DNA of 64,000 nucleotides. Origin: Thermodesulfovibrionales bacterium. GTDB taxonomy: Bacteria > Nitrospirota > Thermodesulfovibrionia > Thermodesulfovibrionales > Dissulfurispiraceae. Every line of letters starts with the position of its first letter. The stretch's first letter is position 1. The DNA is taken from positions 1 through 64,000 of the forward strand of contig JAGUWD010000004.1 in NCBI GenBank assembly GCA_020062545.1, read 5' to 3'. The notes beneath the pieces were generated by a model. The model saw only the letters and a program-made list of their open reading frames with translations, made no database searches and was not told the origin of the DNA. Both the position numbers and the translations under genes were made by a program. Below, piece after piece: positions 1 through 8,707 of this stretch.

Positions 1-108
1 CTCTTTCCTGCTTATCCTTTCTTTAATATCCTTACCTTTTTGTCCTTCTGTTTCAAATGCATCTATAAACTGGTTAATATGTCTATACCTATGTGGTATG
101 TAGCTCAT
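1..108 (-). CDS. Partial hypothetical protein (N-terminus only)
   Basis: An open frame of 36 codons runs off the left edge, starting at an ATG at 108 and beginning MSYIPHRYRH. It is rich in charged residues and shows no domain I recognise. It would be transcribed away from the thiamine operon. No convincing ribosome binding site precedes the ATG, so it may be a chance frame. Confidence 0.35.
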   Translation of the reverse strand, partial: MSYIPHRYRHINQFIDAFETEGQKGKDIKERISRKE

Positions 109-116
109 CGGTTAAT

Positions 117-145
117 TTGACATTTTTCAATTTGTTACTTTATAG
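117..145 (+). promoter_or_regulatory. Sigma-70-type promoter of the thiamine operon
   Basis: TTGACA at 117-122 and TTATAG at 140-145 are separated by 17 bases. The predicted start lies just before the TPP aptamer, which supports the assignment. Confidence 0.7.
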
Positions 146-150
146 TTTAA

Positions 151-245
151 ACATCCCTGGGGGAGGCATAACAGCCTGAGAGTTTCCATCATATGGAGAG
201 ACCCCACGAACCTGATCCGGATAATCCCGGCGTAGGGAACGGGAA
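151..245 (+). promoter_or_regulatory. TPP (thiamine pyrophosphate) riboswitch
   Basis: The THI-box consensus is readable in order: a GGGG segment near 159-163, CTGAGA at about 176-181, ACCCC at about 211-215, GAACCTGATC at about 218-227 and the CCGGCGTAGGGA segment at about 227-238. It precedes thiSGEC, the expected target pathway. A terminator hairpin follows at once, so control is probably by transcription attenuation: TPP binding should favour termination. Confidence 0.95.
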
Positions 246-260
246 AATAGAGATAAAATA

Positions 261-301
261 CAAGTCCTCTATTCCTCACAGGGATAGAGGACTTTTGTTT
301 T
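261..301 (+). terminator. Riboswitch-controlled terminator hairpin
   Basis: AAGTCCTCTAT and ATAGAGGACTT form a strong inverted repeat around a short loop, followed by TTTTGTTTT. It sits between the TPP aptamer and thiS, the normal place for the expression platform. Confidence 0.85.
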
Positions 302-311
302 CAGGAAGATA

Positions 312-533
312 ATGAAGATCAAGGTAAACGGCGAGGATAAAGAGACTCAGAGCGAGAATGTACTTCAATTACTGAAGGAGTTGGACATTGTTCCTGAAAG
401 GGTTGCGGTTGAGGTAAATCTCGGTATTATTAAAAGAGCGGATTTTGAGAATTGTAAACTGCATGATGGCGATACTGTTGAGATAGTTTATTTTGTTGGA
501 GGAGGAATTTATGGAGGACAAATTAGTAATTAA
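312..533 (+). CDS. thiS: ThiS sulfur-carrier protein with a C-terminal extension
   Basis: A 73-residue ubiquitin-like sulfur carrier for thiazole synthesis. The fold signature is the ending [10 protein letters not shown], whose terminal Gly-Gly is normally adenylated and thiocarboxylated. Here the frame does not stop after the glycines but reads eight more residues (IYGGQISN), overlapping the start of thiG. It is the first gene after the TPP riboswitch. The extension must be removed, or the protein used differently, for standard chemistry. The assignment is firm from sequence and context; processing is unknown. Confidence 0.9.
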   Translation: MKIKVNGEDKETQSENVLQLLKELDIVPERVAVEVNLGIIKRADFENCKLHDGDTVEIVYFVGGGIYGGQISN

Positions 534-1281
534 AGGTATTGAGTTCAAATCAAGGCTATGGATCGGGACAGGAAAGTACAAGGATTTTGAGGAGACTGCA
601 AGTGTGGTGGAGGCATCGGGTGCGGATGTGGTGACAGTAGCAGTAAGGAGAGTCAATATTGTTGACAGGAAATCAGAAAATCTTCTGGATTATATAGACC
701 CGAAAAAATACAAGATACTTCCAAATACTGCCGGATGTTATACGGTTGAGGACGCCCTTAGATATTCCAGACTTGCAAGGGAAGCCGGCGTGTCTGACAT
801 GATAAAACTTGAGGTTATAGGTGATGAAAAGACATTGTTTCCTGATGTAATAGGACTTCTAAAGGCAACAGAGATACTTGCAAAAGAGGGTTTTATAGTC
901 TTTCCTTATACAAATGACGACCCTATAATGGCAAAAAGGCTTGAGGATGCAGGCGCTGCTGCTGTTATGCCCCTCGGTGCGCCTATAGGTTCAGGGCTTG
1001 GCATAAGGAATCCGTATAACATAAAGATAATTCTCGAAGCAGCAAAGGTGCCTGTAATAGTGGATGCAGGTGTTGGGACTGCCTCGGATGCGGCTATTGC
1101 GATGGAACTCGGTTGCGATGCTGTTTTGATAAATACTGCTGTTGCAGGCGCTAAAGATCCGATAACTATGGCAGAGGCTATGAAGCATGCTGTTATTGCA
1201 GGGAGGCTTGCGCATAAGGCAGGACGAATACCGAAGAAGCTTTATGCAACTGCAAGTAGCCCGATAGAGGGGATGCTATAA
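511..1281 (+). CDS. thiG: Thiazole synthase ThiG
   Basis: A TIM-barrel enzyme that builds the thiazole phosphate ring from deoxyxylulose phosphate, dehydroglycine and ThiS thiocarboxylate. The start MEDKLVIKG at 511 is preceded by GGAGGAGG, which lies within the thiS glycine codons; an upstream TTG at 493 is less likely. Family stretches include GTGKY near residue 21, [10 protein letters not shown], the phosphate-binding [12 protein letters not shown] and the ending [11 protein letters not shown]. Length (256 aa) is normal. It overlaps thiS by 23 bases, suggesting translational coupling. Confidence 0.95.
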   Translation: MEDKLVIKGIEFKSRLWIGTGKYKDFEETASVVEASGADVVTVAVRRVNIVDRKSENLLDYIDPKKYKILPNTAGCYTVEDALRYSRLAREAGVSDMIKLEVIGDEKTLFPDVIGLLKATEILAKEGFIVFPYTNDDPIMAKRLEDAGAAAVMPLGAPIGSGLGIRNPYNIKIILEAAKVPVIVDAGVGTASDAAIAMELGCDAVLINTAVAGAKDPITMAEAMKHAVIAGRLAHKAGRIPKKLYATASSPIEGML

Positions 1282-1323
1282 AGTTATGTCTGAAAAAACA
1301 GGATATACCCAAATTGAGCGATT

Positions 1324-1489
1324 ATATATGTCAGGCACGGCTCAAAGACTTTAAAAGTGTTAGTTGAAGTGCATGTAATAGAGAATAAATGCATTACTCA
1401 ACAAGTATCCAATGTTGTAGAATGCGGATACAAGATAAATGTATTTACAAGTGCGGGTTTAAAGTCTTTTCGCCGCACCTGACATATAT
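1324..1489. repeat. Dispersed structured intergenic element, copy A
   Basis: A 166-base element with long inverted arms: ATATATGTCAGG at 1324-1335 pairs with CCTGACATATAT at 1478-1489, followed by a GC-rich block and AAAGACTTTAAA/TTTAAAGTCTTT. The interior carries GTATCC...GGATAC and the conserved CAATGTTGTAGA. Copies B (14007-14166) and C (43185-43351) share the interior motifs and order but have different outer arms. It lies inside the thiamine operon between thiG and thiE. Confidence 0.8.
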
Positions 1490-1506
1490 TTTCCGTTTTT
1501 TTAGTT

Positions 1507-2139
1507 ATGCTGATAGGCTTTAAACTTTATTTGATTACCGACAGAAAACTGTTTGCCGATAGCGGGAAAATGTTTGCTGCTGTCGAAGAGGCGCTTAAGG
1601 CAGGCGTAAAGGCTGTTCAGTTGAGGGAAAAGGATTTGCCGACAAGGGAATTACTTGATATGGCATATAAAATGAGAGAGCTTACAGCGAGACATGATGC
1701 AAAACTTTTTATTAATGACAGGGCTGATATTGCAATGTGCGTTAATGCTGACGGTGTGCATCTTGGACAATCGAGCATGCCTGTTTATGCTGTGAGAAAG
1801 GTTGTTGGAGATAGAATGATGATTGGTGTTTCGACCCATAAGCTTAATGAGGCTTTAACAGCGAAAAGGGAAGGTGCTGATTTTATAACATTCGGGCCAA
1901 TTTATCCAACGCCTTCAAAGCTCAAATATGGCAAACCTGTTGGAGTCGAATCATTGAAAATAGTTGCAGAAAAGGTTGCCATTCCTGTTTTTGGTATTGG
2001 TGGAATAAAGCCTGATAATGTCGAAGATGTTGTAAATGCCGGTGCTTATGGTGTCGCATTGATAAGCGGTATCCTGGGCGAGCATGATGTAAGAAGGGCT
2101 GCAGAAAATTATTTAAAAATATTAGGAGAAAAATTATGA
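1507..2139 (+). CDS. thiE: Thiamine-phosphate synthase ThiE
   Basis: Joins the pyrimidine and thiazole moieties to form thiamine phosphate. Visible family motifs are YLITDR near the N-terminus, AVQLREKDLPTREL, LFINDRADIA, DGVHLGQSS, FGPIYPTPSK and the phosphate-binding FGIGGI. Length of 210 aa is typical. It is 17 bases past element A and overlaps the thiC start by four bases (ATGA), so the thi genes appear to be one transcription unit despite the element. No clear Shine-Dalgarno sequence precedes the ATG. Confidence 0.95.
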   Translation: MLIGFKLYLITDRKLFADSGKMFAAVEEALKAGVKAVQLREKDLPTRELLDMAYKMRELTARHDAKLFINDRADIAMCVNADGVHLGQSSMPVYAVRKVVGDRMMIGVSTHKLNEALTAKREGADFITFGPIYPTPSKLKYGKPVGVESLKIVAEKVAIPVFGIGGIKPDNVEDVVNAGAYGVALISGILGEHDVRRAAENYLKILGEKL

Positions 2140-3419
2140 CGCGGATAGAATTGGCAAAAAAAGGTATCATTACGGATGAAATGAAGGTTGTTGCTTCAGC
2201 AGAAGGCATATCTCCTGAGAGGCTTGTATCTGATATTGCCGAGGGCGTAACTGTTATAACAAGAAACAATCTGCATGACATCACTCCGCTCGGCATCGGC
2301 AGAGGGCTTAAAACAAAGATAAATGCAAACATAGGCACATCAAAGGACCGGGTCTCTTATGATGAAGAGATAAAGAAGCTGGAAGTCCTTGTTAAGTACG
2401 GCGCAGATGCTGTGATGGATTTATCAACAGGTGGTGACATTAAAGGCTTAAGAAATACCCTCATCCAAAAATCTCCCATCGCAGTCGGGACAGTGCCTGT
2501 GTATGAGACTGTGGTAAGGATTACAGAGAAGCATGGACATATCGCAAAGATGACGCCGGACGATCTTTTCAGTGTGATTGAAGATCATGCAAAGGAAGGC
2601 GTTGATTTCGTAACCGTTCACTGCGGCATTACACAAAAGGCAATAGAAAGATTAAGACAGGACAGGAGGATACTTGATGTTGTAAGTCGTGGAGGAGCAT
2701 TCCTCCTTGAATGGATGATTTACAATAATAAAGAGAATCCACTTTACGAACAATATGACAGGCTTCTTGAAATAGCAAAGAAGTATGATTTGACATTGAG
2801 CCTTGGCGACGGGTTCAGGCCCGGATGCCTTGCGGACGCTACGGACAGAAGCCAGATAGAGGAATTGGTTACTCTCGGAGAGTTGAGAGACGCCGCCCTT
2901 GCCGAAGGCGTTCAGACAATCATCGAAGGTCCCGGCCACGTGCCGTTGAATCAGGTCGAACTGAATATAAAGATGCAAAAGGAGATATGCAAGGGCGCTC
3001 CGTTTTATGTGCTCGGCCCGTTGGTTACGGACTGCGGTATGGGCTATGATCACATTACAGCCGCAATAGGCGGCGCTATAGCCGGAGCATCTGGTGCTGA
3101 TTTCCTCTGTTATGTCACTCCTGCAGAGCATATCAGACTTCCAAATATTGAAGATGTAAAGGAAGGTGTTATTGCATCAAAAATAGCAGCCCATGCTGCT
3201 GATATTGCAAAGGGAATTCCCGGCGCAATCGAGAAAGATAAAAAGATGGCGCAGTGCAGGAAAAACCTCGACTGGGAAGGACAGGCATCCCTGAGCTTTA
3301 ATCCTGAAAGAGTAAGGGAGTGGAGGGGGCAGGTTCCTCCAACTCTGAATGAAGTGTGCAGTATGTGCGGAGAGTTTTGCGCAATAAAAACCGTAGAGAG
3401 GGCATTACAGAGGAAGTAA
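2136..3419 (+). CDS. thiC: Phosphomethylpyrimidine synthase ThiC
   Basis: A radical-SAM enzyme that rearranges aminoimidazole ribotide to hydroxymethylpyrimidine phosphate. At 427 aa it matches the short form lacking the long N-terminal domain. Recognisable stretches include TGGDIKGLR, SLGDGFRPGCLADA, EGPGHVPLNQ and the C-terminal iron-sulfur motif CSMCGEFC. It is the last gene of the riboswitch-controlled operon; convergent minus-strand genes follow. Confidence 0.96.
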   Translation: MTRIELAKKGIITDEMKVVASAEGISPERLVSDIAEGVTVITRNNLHDITPLGIGRGLKTKINANIGTSKDRVSYDEEIKKLEVLVKYGADAVMDLSTGGDIKGLRNTLIQKSPIAVGTVPVYETVVRITEKHGHIAKMTPDDLFSVIEDHAKEGVDFVTVHCGITQKAIERLRQDRRILDVVSRGGAFLLEWMIYNNKENPLYEQYDRLLEIAKKYDLTLSLGDGFRPGCLADATDRSQIEELVTLGELRDAALAEGVQTIIEGPGHVPLNQVELNIKMQKEICKGAPFYVLGPLVTDCGMGYDHITAAIGGAIAGASGADFLCYVTPAEHIRLPNIEDVKEGVIASKIAAHAADIAKGIPGAIEKDKKMAQCRKNLDWEGQASLSFNPERVREWRGQVPPTLNEVCSMCGEFCAIKTVERALQRK

Positions 3420-3441
3420 GAATGTGAAATCCATCAATATC

Positions 3442-4236
3442 TTATTGTTCCAGGTGTTTAGCACTCCATTCTCTTAATTTGCTGCTTATAAATTCTATAA
3501 CTTTTTCGTGCTCTTCTGTGCCTCTGCCCTGAATCCACATTGGCTCTCCGAAGGCAAAATAAACTTTTTTAGAGGGATCAATTTTTCCGAAATCCTTTAG
3601 ATATTTGCCGTTGCCCCATGCATCGGTTTTCAGTGCAATTGGAACAACAGGAACATTTGCCCTATGGGCGAGTTTTATGCCGATTGTGTTGAATGCCTTT
3701 GGGTCAAAGACAGTTGTCCTTGTGGTCTGTGGAAATATGATAACAGACCTGCCTGCTTTTAATCTCTGAATTCCACCTTCCATTACTGCCTTCAAATCAT
3801 CACGGGGATTTGTACGGCCTACAGTAATCGGTTCTCTTGAACGCATCACGTATTTGAATACAGGGTATTCGACAAGGCCTTTCTTTACCACAAATGTCAC
3901 ATCTTTCAAAGGCTGGATTATTGCAGGAAGAACGAATGTTTCGAGCGTGCTCATATGATTTCCGATAAATACGCAAGGGCCTTCAAGATTCTTAAAATAA
4001 TCAACACCTGTTATTTCAATTTTGATTCCGACATTTTCCAATGAGCGAAGCACGTCAAGGCTGCTTTCAGTCCATTCGGCATTACCATACCTGGAACGCT
4101 TTGCATTAGAGCTCGCCTTGAATACAATTGGCAGAAGTTTGGAGTAAAAAATGAACGAAGGCGCTATTTTTGCAAGCAGTGGGACCTTATTAATGCTTGT
4201 TTCATAGGAGCCGTTTTTGAATATAAGTCCTTTCAC
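3442..4236 (-). CDS. Lysophospholipid acyltransferase, PlsC-like
   Basis: A 264-aa acyltransferase of the PlsC/AGPAT fold, expected to acylate a lysophospholipid or related acceptor at the inner membrane. Motif I reads NHMSTLE, so the usual HX4D acid is Glu. Motif III reads FPQTTR instead of the usual FPEGTR, and VPVVPIALK matches motif IV. The GTG start at 4236 has AGGAG upstream. It lies just downstream of the HD-domain gene on the same strand. The variant catalytic motifs make the acceptor uncertain. Confidence 0.8.
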   Translation of the reverse strand: MKGLIFKNGSYETSINKVPLLAKIAPSFIFYSKLLPIVFKASSNAKRSRYGNAEWTESSLDVLRSLENVGIKIEITGVDYFKNLEGPCVFIGNHMSTLETFVLPAIIQPLKDVTFVVKKGLVEYPVFKYVMRSREPITVGRTNPRDDLKAVMEGGIQRLKAGRSVIIFPQTTRTTVFDPKAFNTIGIKLAHRANVPVVPIALKTDAWGNGKYLKDFGKIDPSKKVYFAFGEPMWIQGRGTEEHEKVIEFISSKLREWSAKHLEQ

Positions 4237-4249
4237 TTAACGCTCCTGT

Positions 4250-4801
4250 TCATATTGGTTCTTTGAAAAAATCGAGCCATTCATCGAACCGTTTTAATTT
4301 GTCTTCTCCGAACCTTGCAATTATCTCTCTGATTTCCGGCACAGGCTTTTCCCTTTCGAGACTATGTTCTTTTTTTGAATAAAATTTGTCGGCAAAGCAA
4401 ATGATCTTTTCTTCGAGAGTGATGGGCTGCATGTCCCTTTTGGGAAGAGGAAATTTATTTGTTTCGATGTCGTCAATTGTGAGTCCTACGCCTACATGCG
4501 TTTCGCATACAGTGGCATGTCTTGGAAGCCCCTCCTTTTCGAGTATCTCCCTTCCTAAATAGCCATGGGAGATATATGGATGGAATCCGTAGCAGCCGAT
4601 CTTTGGAGAATGGGTCATGAATATGCCTATGTCATGGAGCATTGAAGCTTCCTCGATGAACTTAAAGTCAGGACTCAATTCCTTTACTCTCTCTGCAATC
4701 TGTAATGCCTTTTTTGCCACGAGCTTGCTGTGATGGATCAGAAAATAATATGCCTTTGAGTCGGGCTCATAGTATTTTTCTATTATCTTGAAAACATCCA
4801 T
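4250..4801 (-). CDS. HD-domain phosphohydrolase
   Basis: A 183-aa single-domain HD protein. The metal-binding signature HDIG occurs in SMLHDIGIFM, with a preceding His in the first helix (HHSKLV) and further conserved residues in CETHVGVG and CFADKFYSK. Such proteins hydrolyse phosphate esters of nucleotides or second messengers; the substrate cannot be read from sequence. It is divergent from nrdJ, with about 24 bases between starts, and probably co-transcribed with the acyltransferase. Confidence 0.8.
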   Translation of the reverse strand: MDVFKIIEKYYEPDSKAYYFLIHHSKLVAKKALQIAERVKELSPDFKFIEEASMLHDIGIFMTHSPKIGCYGFHPYISHGYLGREILEKEGLPRHATVCETHVGVGLTIDDIETNKFPLPKRDMQPITLEEKIICFADKFYSKKEHSLEREKPVPEIREIIARFGEDKLKRFDEWLDFFKEPI

Positions 4802-4825
4802 TCTATATTATAGTATAATTTCCAT

Positions 4826-6562
4826 ATGGAACTCACAGAGAATGCATTGAAGGTGCTGCACGCCCGTTATTTGATCAAGGATGAAAAGGGTAATGTAATA
4901 GAAACGCCTGATGATATGTTCAGGCGCGTTGCCCGTAATATTGCCCAGGCTGAGAAATTTTATAATGAAGATGCAAGTTACTGGGAAGATAGATTCTATG
5001 AGTTAATGACATCATTGAAATTCCTTCCCAATTCCCCTGCATTGATGAATGCAGGAAAGTCCATTGGACAGCTTGCTGCATGCTTTGTCCTTCCTGTTGA
5101 AGACTCCATGAAGAGCATATTCGATACATTGAAAAATGCTGCGTTGATACTCCAGAGCGGAGGTGGAACAGGCTTTTCCTTTTCAAGACTCAGGCCCAAG
5201 GCCGATATCGTGAGGTCAACAGGCGGTATTGCGAGCGGCCCTGTATCCTTCATGAAGATTTATAACACTGCCACAGATGTCATAAAGCAGGGTGGTGCAC
5301 GCCGCGGGGCGAATATGGGTATTCTCAGGATAGACCATCCGGACATACTGGAATTTATACGGATAAAAAGAAGGGAAGGGGAGCTGACTAATTTTAACAT
5401 CTCTGTTGCTGTCACTGATGCATTTATGGAAGCTTTGAAGGATGATAGAGAATATGAATTAAAAAATCCAAGGTCGGGTGAAGTTGTCGGAAGTCTTAGA
5501 GCAAAAATAGTTTTTGATGAAATTGTCGAAAGCGCATGGGAAACAGGAGACCCTGGCTTGATATTCATAGACAGGATTAACAGGGCAAATCCAACACCGC
5601 ACATTGGTATGATCGAGAGCACAAACCCGTGCGGTGAACAGCCCCTTTTGCCATACGAGGCATGTGTGCTTGGCTCTATGAACTTATCAAAATATGTTTT
5701 AAAAGAGAGTCAGAAGTCAGAAGACAGAGGACAGAAGCCAGAAGAAAAAATCGACTGGGATATGCTGGCAAAAGACATCAATACCGCTGTGCGATTCCTT
5801 GATGATTCTATTGATATTAATATATACCCTCTTCCCGAGATAGAAAGGATGCATAAAGGCAACAGAAAAATAGGGCTTGGGGTAATGGGATGGGCCGATG
5901 TGCTTATACTTTTGAACATTCCTTATAACCATAAAAAGGCATTTGAACTTGCAAGAAAGGTAATGAAATTCGTCAGAGATAAATCACGCGAGGCATCAGT
6001 GGAACTGGCAGAAAAACGCGGTGTCTTTCCAAATTTCAAAGGCTCTATATATGATGCGCCTGATATGCCGAGAGTGAGAAATGCAACCACAACCACTATT
6101 GCGCCCACAGGAACACTTTCCACAATTGCAGACTGTTCAAGCGGCATAGAGCCTCTGTTTGCCATTGCATACAAGAGGCTTGTCCTCGATACGGAGTTAT
6201 ACGAGATAAACAAATATTTTGTAGAGATTGCCCAAAAGAGAGGTTTTTTTTCTGATGAGATGATGACCTGGGTTTTGAGAAAGGGAAATCTCAGGGGGAT
6301 AAAAGGGATACCTTTGGATATAAAGAGACTTTTCAAAACAGCACTTGAGATCCCCCTGGAAGACCATATCGAGATGCAGGCGGCATTTCAGGAATATACC
6401 GACAATGCGGTCTCAAAGACTATTAATTTGCCCAATAAGGCTGGAAAAGAGGATGTGGAAAGGGCATTCATTCTGGCATATGACAAAGGTGTTAAAGGCA
6501 TTACTGTTTTCAGATATGGTGCAAAGAAGGGGACGCTTGTCAAATTTGCTGATGCGGATTGA
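4826..6562 (+). CDS. nrdJ: Adenosylcobalamin-dependent (class II) ribonucleotide reductase
   Basis: Reduces ribonucleotides using a B12-derived thiyl radical, an oxygen-independent route. The 578-aa protein shows the redox-pair cysteine in ACFVLP (C86), the radical site NPCGE (C269) and the partner in EACVLGSMNL (C280). Glycine-rich GGGTGFSFSRLRP and the C-terminal GVKGITVFRYG segment also fit. The expected C-terminal cysteine pair that recycles the active-site disulfide is absent; the protein ends KFADAD. Residues about 293-307 are encoded by a 7-base repeat block. The ATG at 4826 has no strong ribosome site. Confidence 0.93.
   Translation: MELTENALKVLHARYLIKDEKGNVIETPDDMFRRVARNIAQAEKFYNEDASYWEDRFYELMTSLKFLPNSPALMNAGKSIGQLAACFVLPVEDSMKSIFDTLKNAALILQSGGGTGFSFSRLRPKADIVRSTGGIASGPVSFMKIYNTATDVIKQGGARRGANMGILRIDHPDILEFIRIKRREGELTNFNISVAVTDAFMEALKDDREYELKNPRSGEVVGSLRAKIVFDEIVESAWETGDPGLIFIDRINRANPTPHIGMIESTNPCGEQPLLPYEACVLGSMNLSKYVLKESQKSEDRGQKPEEKIDWDMLAKDINTAVRFLDDSIDINIYPLPEIERMHKGNRKIGLGVMGWADVLILLNIPYNHKKAFELARKVMKFVRDKSREASVELAEKRGVFPNFKGSIYDAPDMPRVRNATTTTIAPTGTLSTIADCSSGIEPLFAIAYKRLVLDTELYEINKYFVEIAQKRGFFSDEMMTWVLRKGNLRGIKGIPLDIKRLFKTALEIPLEDHIEMQAAFQEYTDNAVSKTINLPNKAGKEDVERAFILAYDKGVKGITVFRYGAKKGTLVKFADAD
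5703..5746. repeat. Degenerate 7-base repeat block inside nrdJ
   Basis: Successive units AGAGTC, AGAAGTC, AGAAGAC, AGAGGAC, AGAAGCC, AGAAGAA read in frame as a polar stretch rich in Glu, Lys, Ser and Gln. The flanking protein remains well conserved, so this looks like an in-frame insertion. Confidence 0.75.
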
Positions 6563-6568
6563 GGTACT

Positions 6569-7324
6569 ATGTTTGCATTAAAGAAAATATTAACTGCATT
6601 TCTTTTGCCTCCGGGCATATTTATTGTCATTTTATTATTTTCAGGATTATGGTTTTTATTTAAAAAAAACTGGAAGGCAGGTATTATAAATTGCCTTACT
6701 GGTATTTTTATTTGGCTTTTTTCCATATCACCTGTCGCAGATGCAATGCTCGGAGGACTTGAATCTGATTTCAAAATTCCTGAAAATCCGCATGGGGATG
6801 TAATAATACTACTTGGAGGCGGTGTATATGATAAAGTACCTGACCTGTCAGGCATAGGTGCTCCTTCAGAAGATATGCTCGGAAGGATTATTACGGCTGT
6901 AAGGCTCCAGAAAAGACTTAATGTCCCGGTTATTGTTTCTGGAGGTGCTGTTTTTAAGGGCAGAAAGGCAGAGGCTCCAATTGCAAAGCGATTCATTGTT
7001 GACCTTGGTGTGCCTGCCAACAGGGTTATCATCGAAGATAAAAGTAGGGATACCATTGAAAATGCAAAGTATACTGCGGAGGTTTGTAAGAAATTTGGCT
7101 ATAAGAAGCCATTGCTCGTGACATCAGCATCTCATATGAGACGGGCAGTGATGAGCTTTGAAAAAGTTAATATGGATGTTATACCATTTCCTTCAAATTT
7201 TAAGACATGGAAGGATAAGAAATATATATGGAGAGATTACTTGCCATATGCCTACGACCTCAAGATGACATATAGTGCTATGCACGAATATTTAGGATCA
7301 TTAGTATACAAAATTGCATATTAA
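6569..7324 (+). CDS. YdcF/ElyC-family (DUF218) membrane protein
   Basis: A 251-aa protein with two N-terminal hydrophobic segments (residues about 10-32 and 38-55), followed by a DUF218 domain: [26 protein letters not shown]-like [10 protein letters not shown], and [11 protein letters not shown]. ElyC and SanA relatives act in envelope polysaccharide metabolism; this particular role is inferred only. It begins seven bases after nrdJ and overlaps the region before pdxJ. Confidence 0.8.
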   Translation: MFALKKILTAFLLPPGIFIVILLFSGLWFLFKKNWKAGIINCLTGIFIWLFSISPVADAMLGGLESDFKIPENPHGDVIILLGGGVYDKVPDLSGIGAPSEDMLGRIITAVRLQKRLNVPVIVSGGAVFKGRKAEAPIAKRFIVDLGVPANRVIIEDKSRDTIENAKYTAEVCKKFGYKKPLLVTSASHMRRAVMSFEKVNMDVIPFPSNFKTWKDKKYIWRDYLPYAYDLKMTYSAMHEYLGSLVYKIAY

Positions 7325-7334
7325 GGAGGATTGG

Positions 7335-8048
7335 ATGTTACTTGGCGTTAATGTTGACCATGTTGCTACTGTGAGAGAGGCGAGAAAGACATTTGAGCCT
7401 GATCCTGTAATGGCCGCAACACTTGCCATATTAGGCGGTGCTGACGGTATTACAATCCATCTCAGGGAAGACAGAAGGCATGCTAAAGACAGGGATTTGA
7501 GACTCCTAAGAGAAGTTGTGCACTGTGAATTAAATCTCGAAATGGCGGCAACAAAAGAGATGATTAGAATTGCTCTTGATGTTAAGCCTGACATGGTGAC
7601 ACTCGTGCCTGAAAAAAGGCAAGAGCTTACAACAGAGGGTGGTCTTGATATGGTGGGACAGAAAAAAGTACTCAAAGAGACCATAAAAAAGCTTCAGGAC
7701 AGCGGCATTTCTGTCAGCCTTTTTATTAATCCGAATATCATGGATGTGGACATATCAAAAGAAATAGGCGCAGACATGGTTGAAATACACACAGGGCTTT
7801 ATGCAAATGCAAAAGGCAAAAAGCAGGGAAAAGAATTGCACAGGGTTATAGAGGCGGTAAAGGTAGCAAATAAACTCGGCTTGTTTGCAAATGCAGGTCA
7901 TGGACTGAATTACTTCAATGTGAAGAGCATAGCTGCTATTGAAGGGATAAGAGGTCTTTACATCGGCCACAGCATTATATCGAGAGCTATCCTTGTAGGA
8001 ATTGAAAGGGCAGTGAGGGAGATGAAGGGGTTGATAAGGGGATACTAA
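7335..8048 (+). CDS. pdxJ: Pyridoxine 5'-phosphate synthase PdxJ
   Basis: Condenses deoxyxylulose phosphate with aminoacetone phosphate to form vitamin B6 phosphate. Conserved stretches are [41 protein letters not shown]-like [14 protein letters not shown] and [11 protein letters not shown] chose the ATG at 7335, preceded by AAGGAGG, rather than an in-frame codon at 7314. The protein is 237 aa, normal for the family. Its stop codon lies within the putative attC-like end of the adjacent cassette. Confidence 0.95.
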   Translation: MLLGVNVDHVATVREARKTFEPDPVMAATLAILGGADGITIHLREDRRHAKDRDLRLLREVVHCELNLEMAATKEMIRIALDVKPDMVTLVPEKRQELTTEGGLDMVGQKKVLKETIKKLQDSGISVSLFINPNIMDVDISKEIGADMVEIHTGLYANAKGKKQGKELHRVIEAVKVANKLGLFANAGHGLNYFNVKSIAAIEGIRGLYIGHSIISRAILVGIERAVREMKGLIRGY

Positions 8049-8167
8049 CGCTCTGATGACTGACGAGCGCCACTATAAAGATGTTCAAGAGCACTGTGAA
8101 TCTAAAACTGTCTCTCATCCGCAAAAGCGTCCTGTGGCACTCGTTCACGTCCATTTGTTTGTTAGAC
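8045..8167 (-). repeat. attC-like recombination site
   Basis: Read on the minus strand, it begins GTCTAAC (8167-8161, matching RYYYAAC). Inner arms ACGAGTGCCAC and GTGGCGCTCGT pair with one wobble, and it ends CGTTAG (8050-8045). The stop codon of the minus-strand gene is the TAA of GTCTAAC, as is usual for integron cassettes. The final core GTTAGTA departs from GTTRRRY, which is expected if the last bases belong to the flanking locus. No integrase gene is in the window. Confidence 0.6.
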
Positions 8168-8707
8168 ATGTTTTGTCGCCTCGCCATCGTACTGTTTGAT
8201 GTATTCTTCAAGTCTCTGCCTCCGGCTTTCCATAACCGATCTGTCCGATCCTCCATCAAAGAAATGTCCTGGTGAAAACAATGGATATTCCTCCCCACTT
8301 TTGAGCTTGAGATTTATGTAATAGAATGTGACGAAGTTGGACTTTTTGCCAAGATAACCGATTCCGGTGCTGACGATGTCACTGAATGGTATCAATCGTC
8401 TTTTTGCCCTGAAGTGATTCGTGTCTTCCACAACAATGCGGCGCATCCCTATATCTACAACGATTGTTTGTTTCCCTCTGAATATAAATCCAGATATCCC
8501 GATGAGAAGCAAAAACATCCCCAACATAAATCCCGCCAGGCTGTTTGTCATGCCAGCACCTTCGAAGTGACGGAAAGCAATTACTAAGATTACGCCGACC
8601 ATCGTGCTTGCCAACGAAAGTGCAGTCTGTTTGATAGAATTGCTTTCAAATTTCAACGAATCCATAGATTGCCCTCTAATGCCGATATGGAATATGTCTA
8701 CGCCTAA
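8049..8707 (-). mobile_element. Integron gene-cassette-like unit
   Basis: The unit lies between a GTTAGGC core (8708-8702, minus strand) and the attC-like site ending at 8049. It contains one open frame starting 37 bases after the core and stopping inside the attC, the compact arrangement of integron cassettes. It abuts the pdxJ stop codon on one side and interrupts a toxin gene on the other. No integrase or further array is visible, so it may be a secondary-site insertion. Confidence 0.55.
8162..8665 (-). CDS. Hypothetical membrane protein, cassette-borne
   Basis: A 167-aa protein I do not recognise by name. Two hydrophobic helices are visible at about residues 13-32 and 43-63, followed by a soluble, basic domain with beta-like stretches (TIVVDIGMRRIVVED) and a charged tail. 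This 'two helices then PH-like domain' layout resembles small cassette or YcxB-like membrane proteins. It fills the cassette-like unit and ends in the attC stop codon. Function is unknown. Confidence 0.65.
   Translation of the reverse strand: MDSLKFESNSIKQTALSLASTMVGVILVIAFRHFEGAGMTNSLAGFMLGMFLLLIGISGFIFRGKQTIVVDIGMRRIVVEDTNHFRAKRRLIPFSDIVSTGIGYLGKKSNFVTFYYINLKLKSGEEYPLFSPGHFFDGGSDRSVMESRRQRLEEYIKQYDGEATKHV

Noticed and set aside
1282-1506. A conventional transcription terminator between thiG and thiE
   Set aside because: The long inverted arms have no T-run after either arm and recur at other loci with conserved interior; better explained as the dispersed element.
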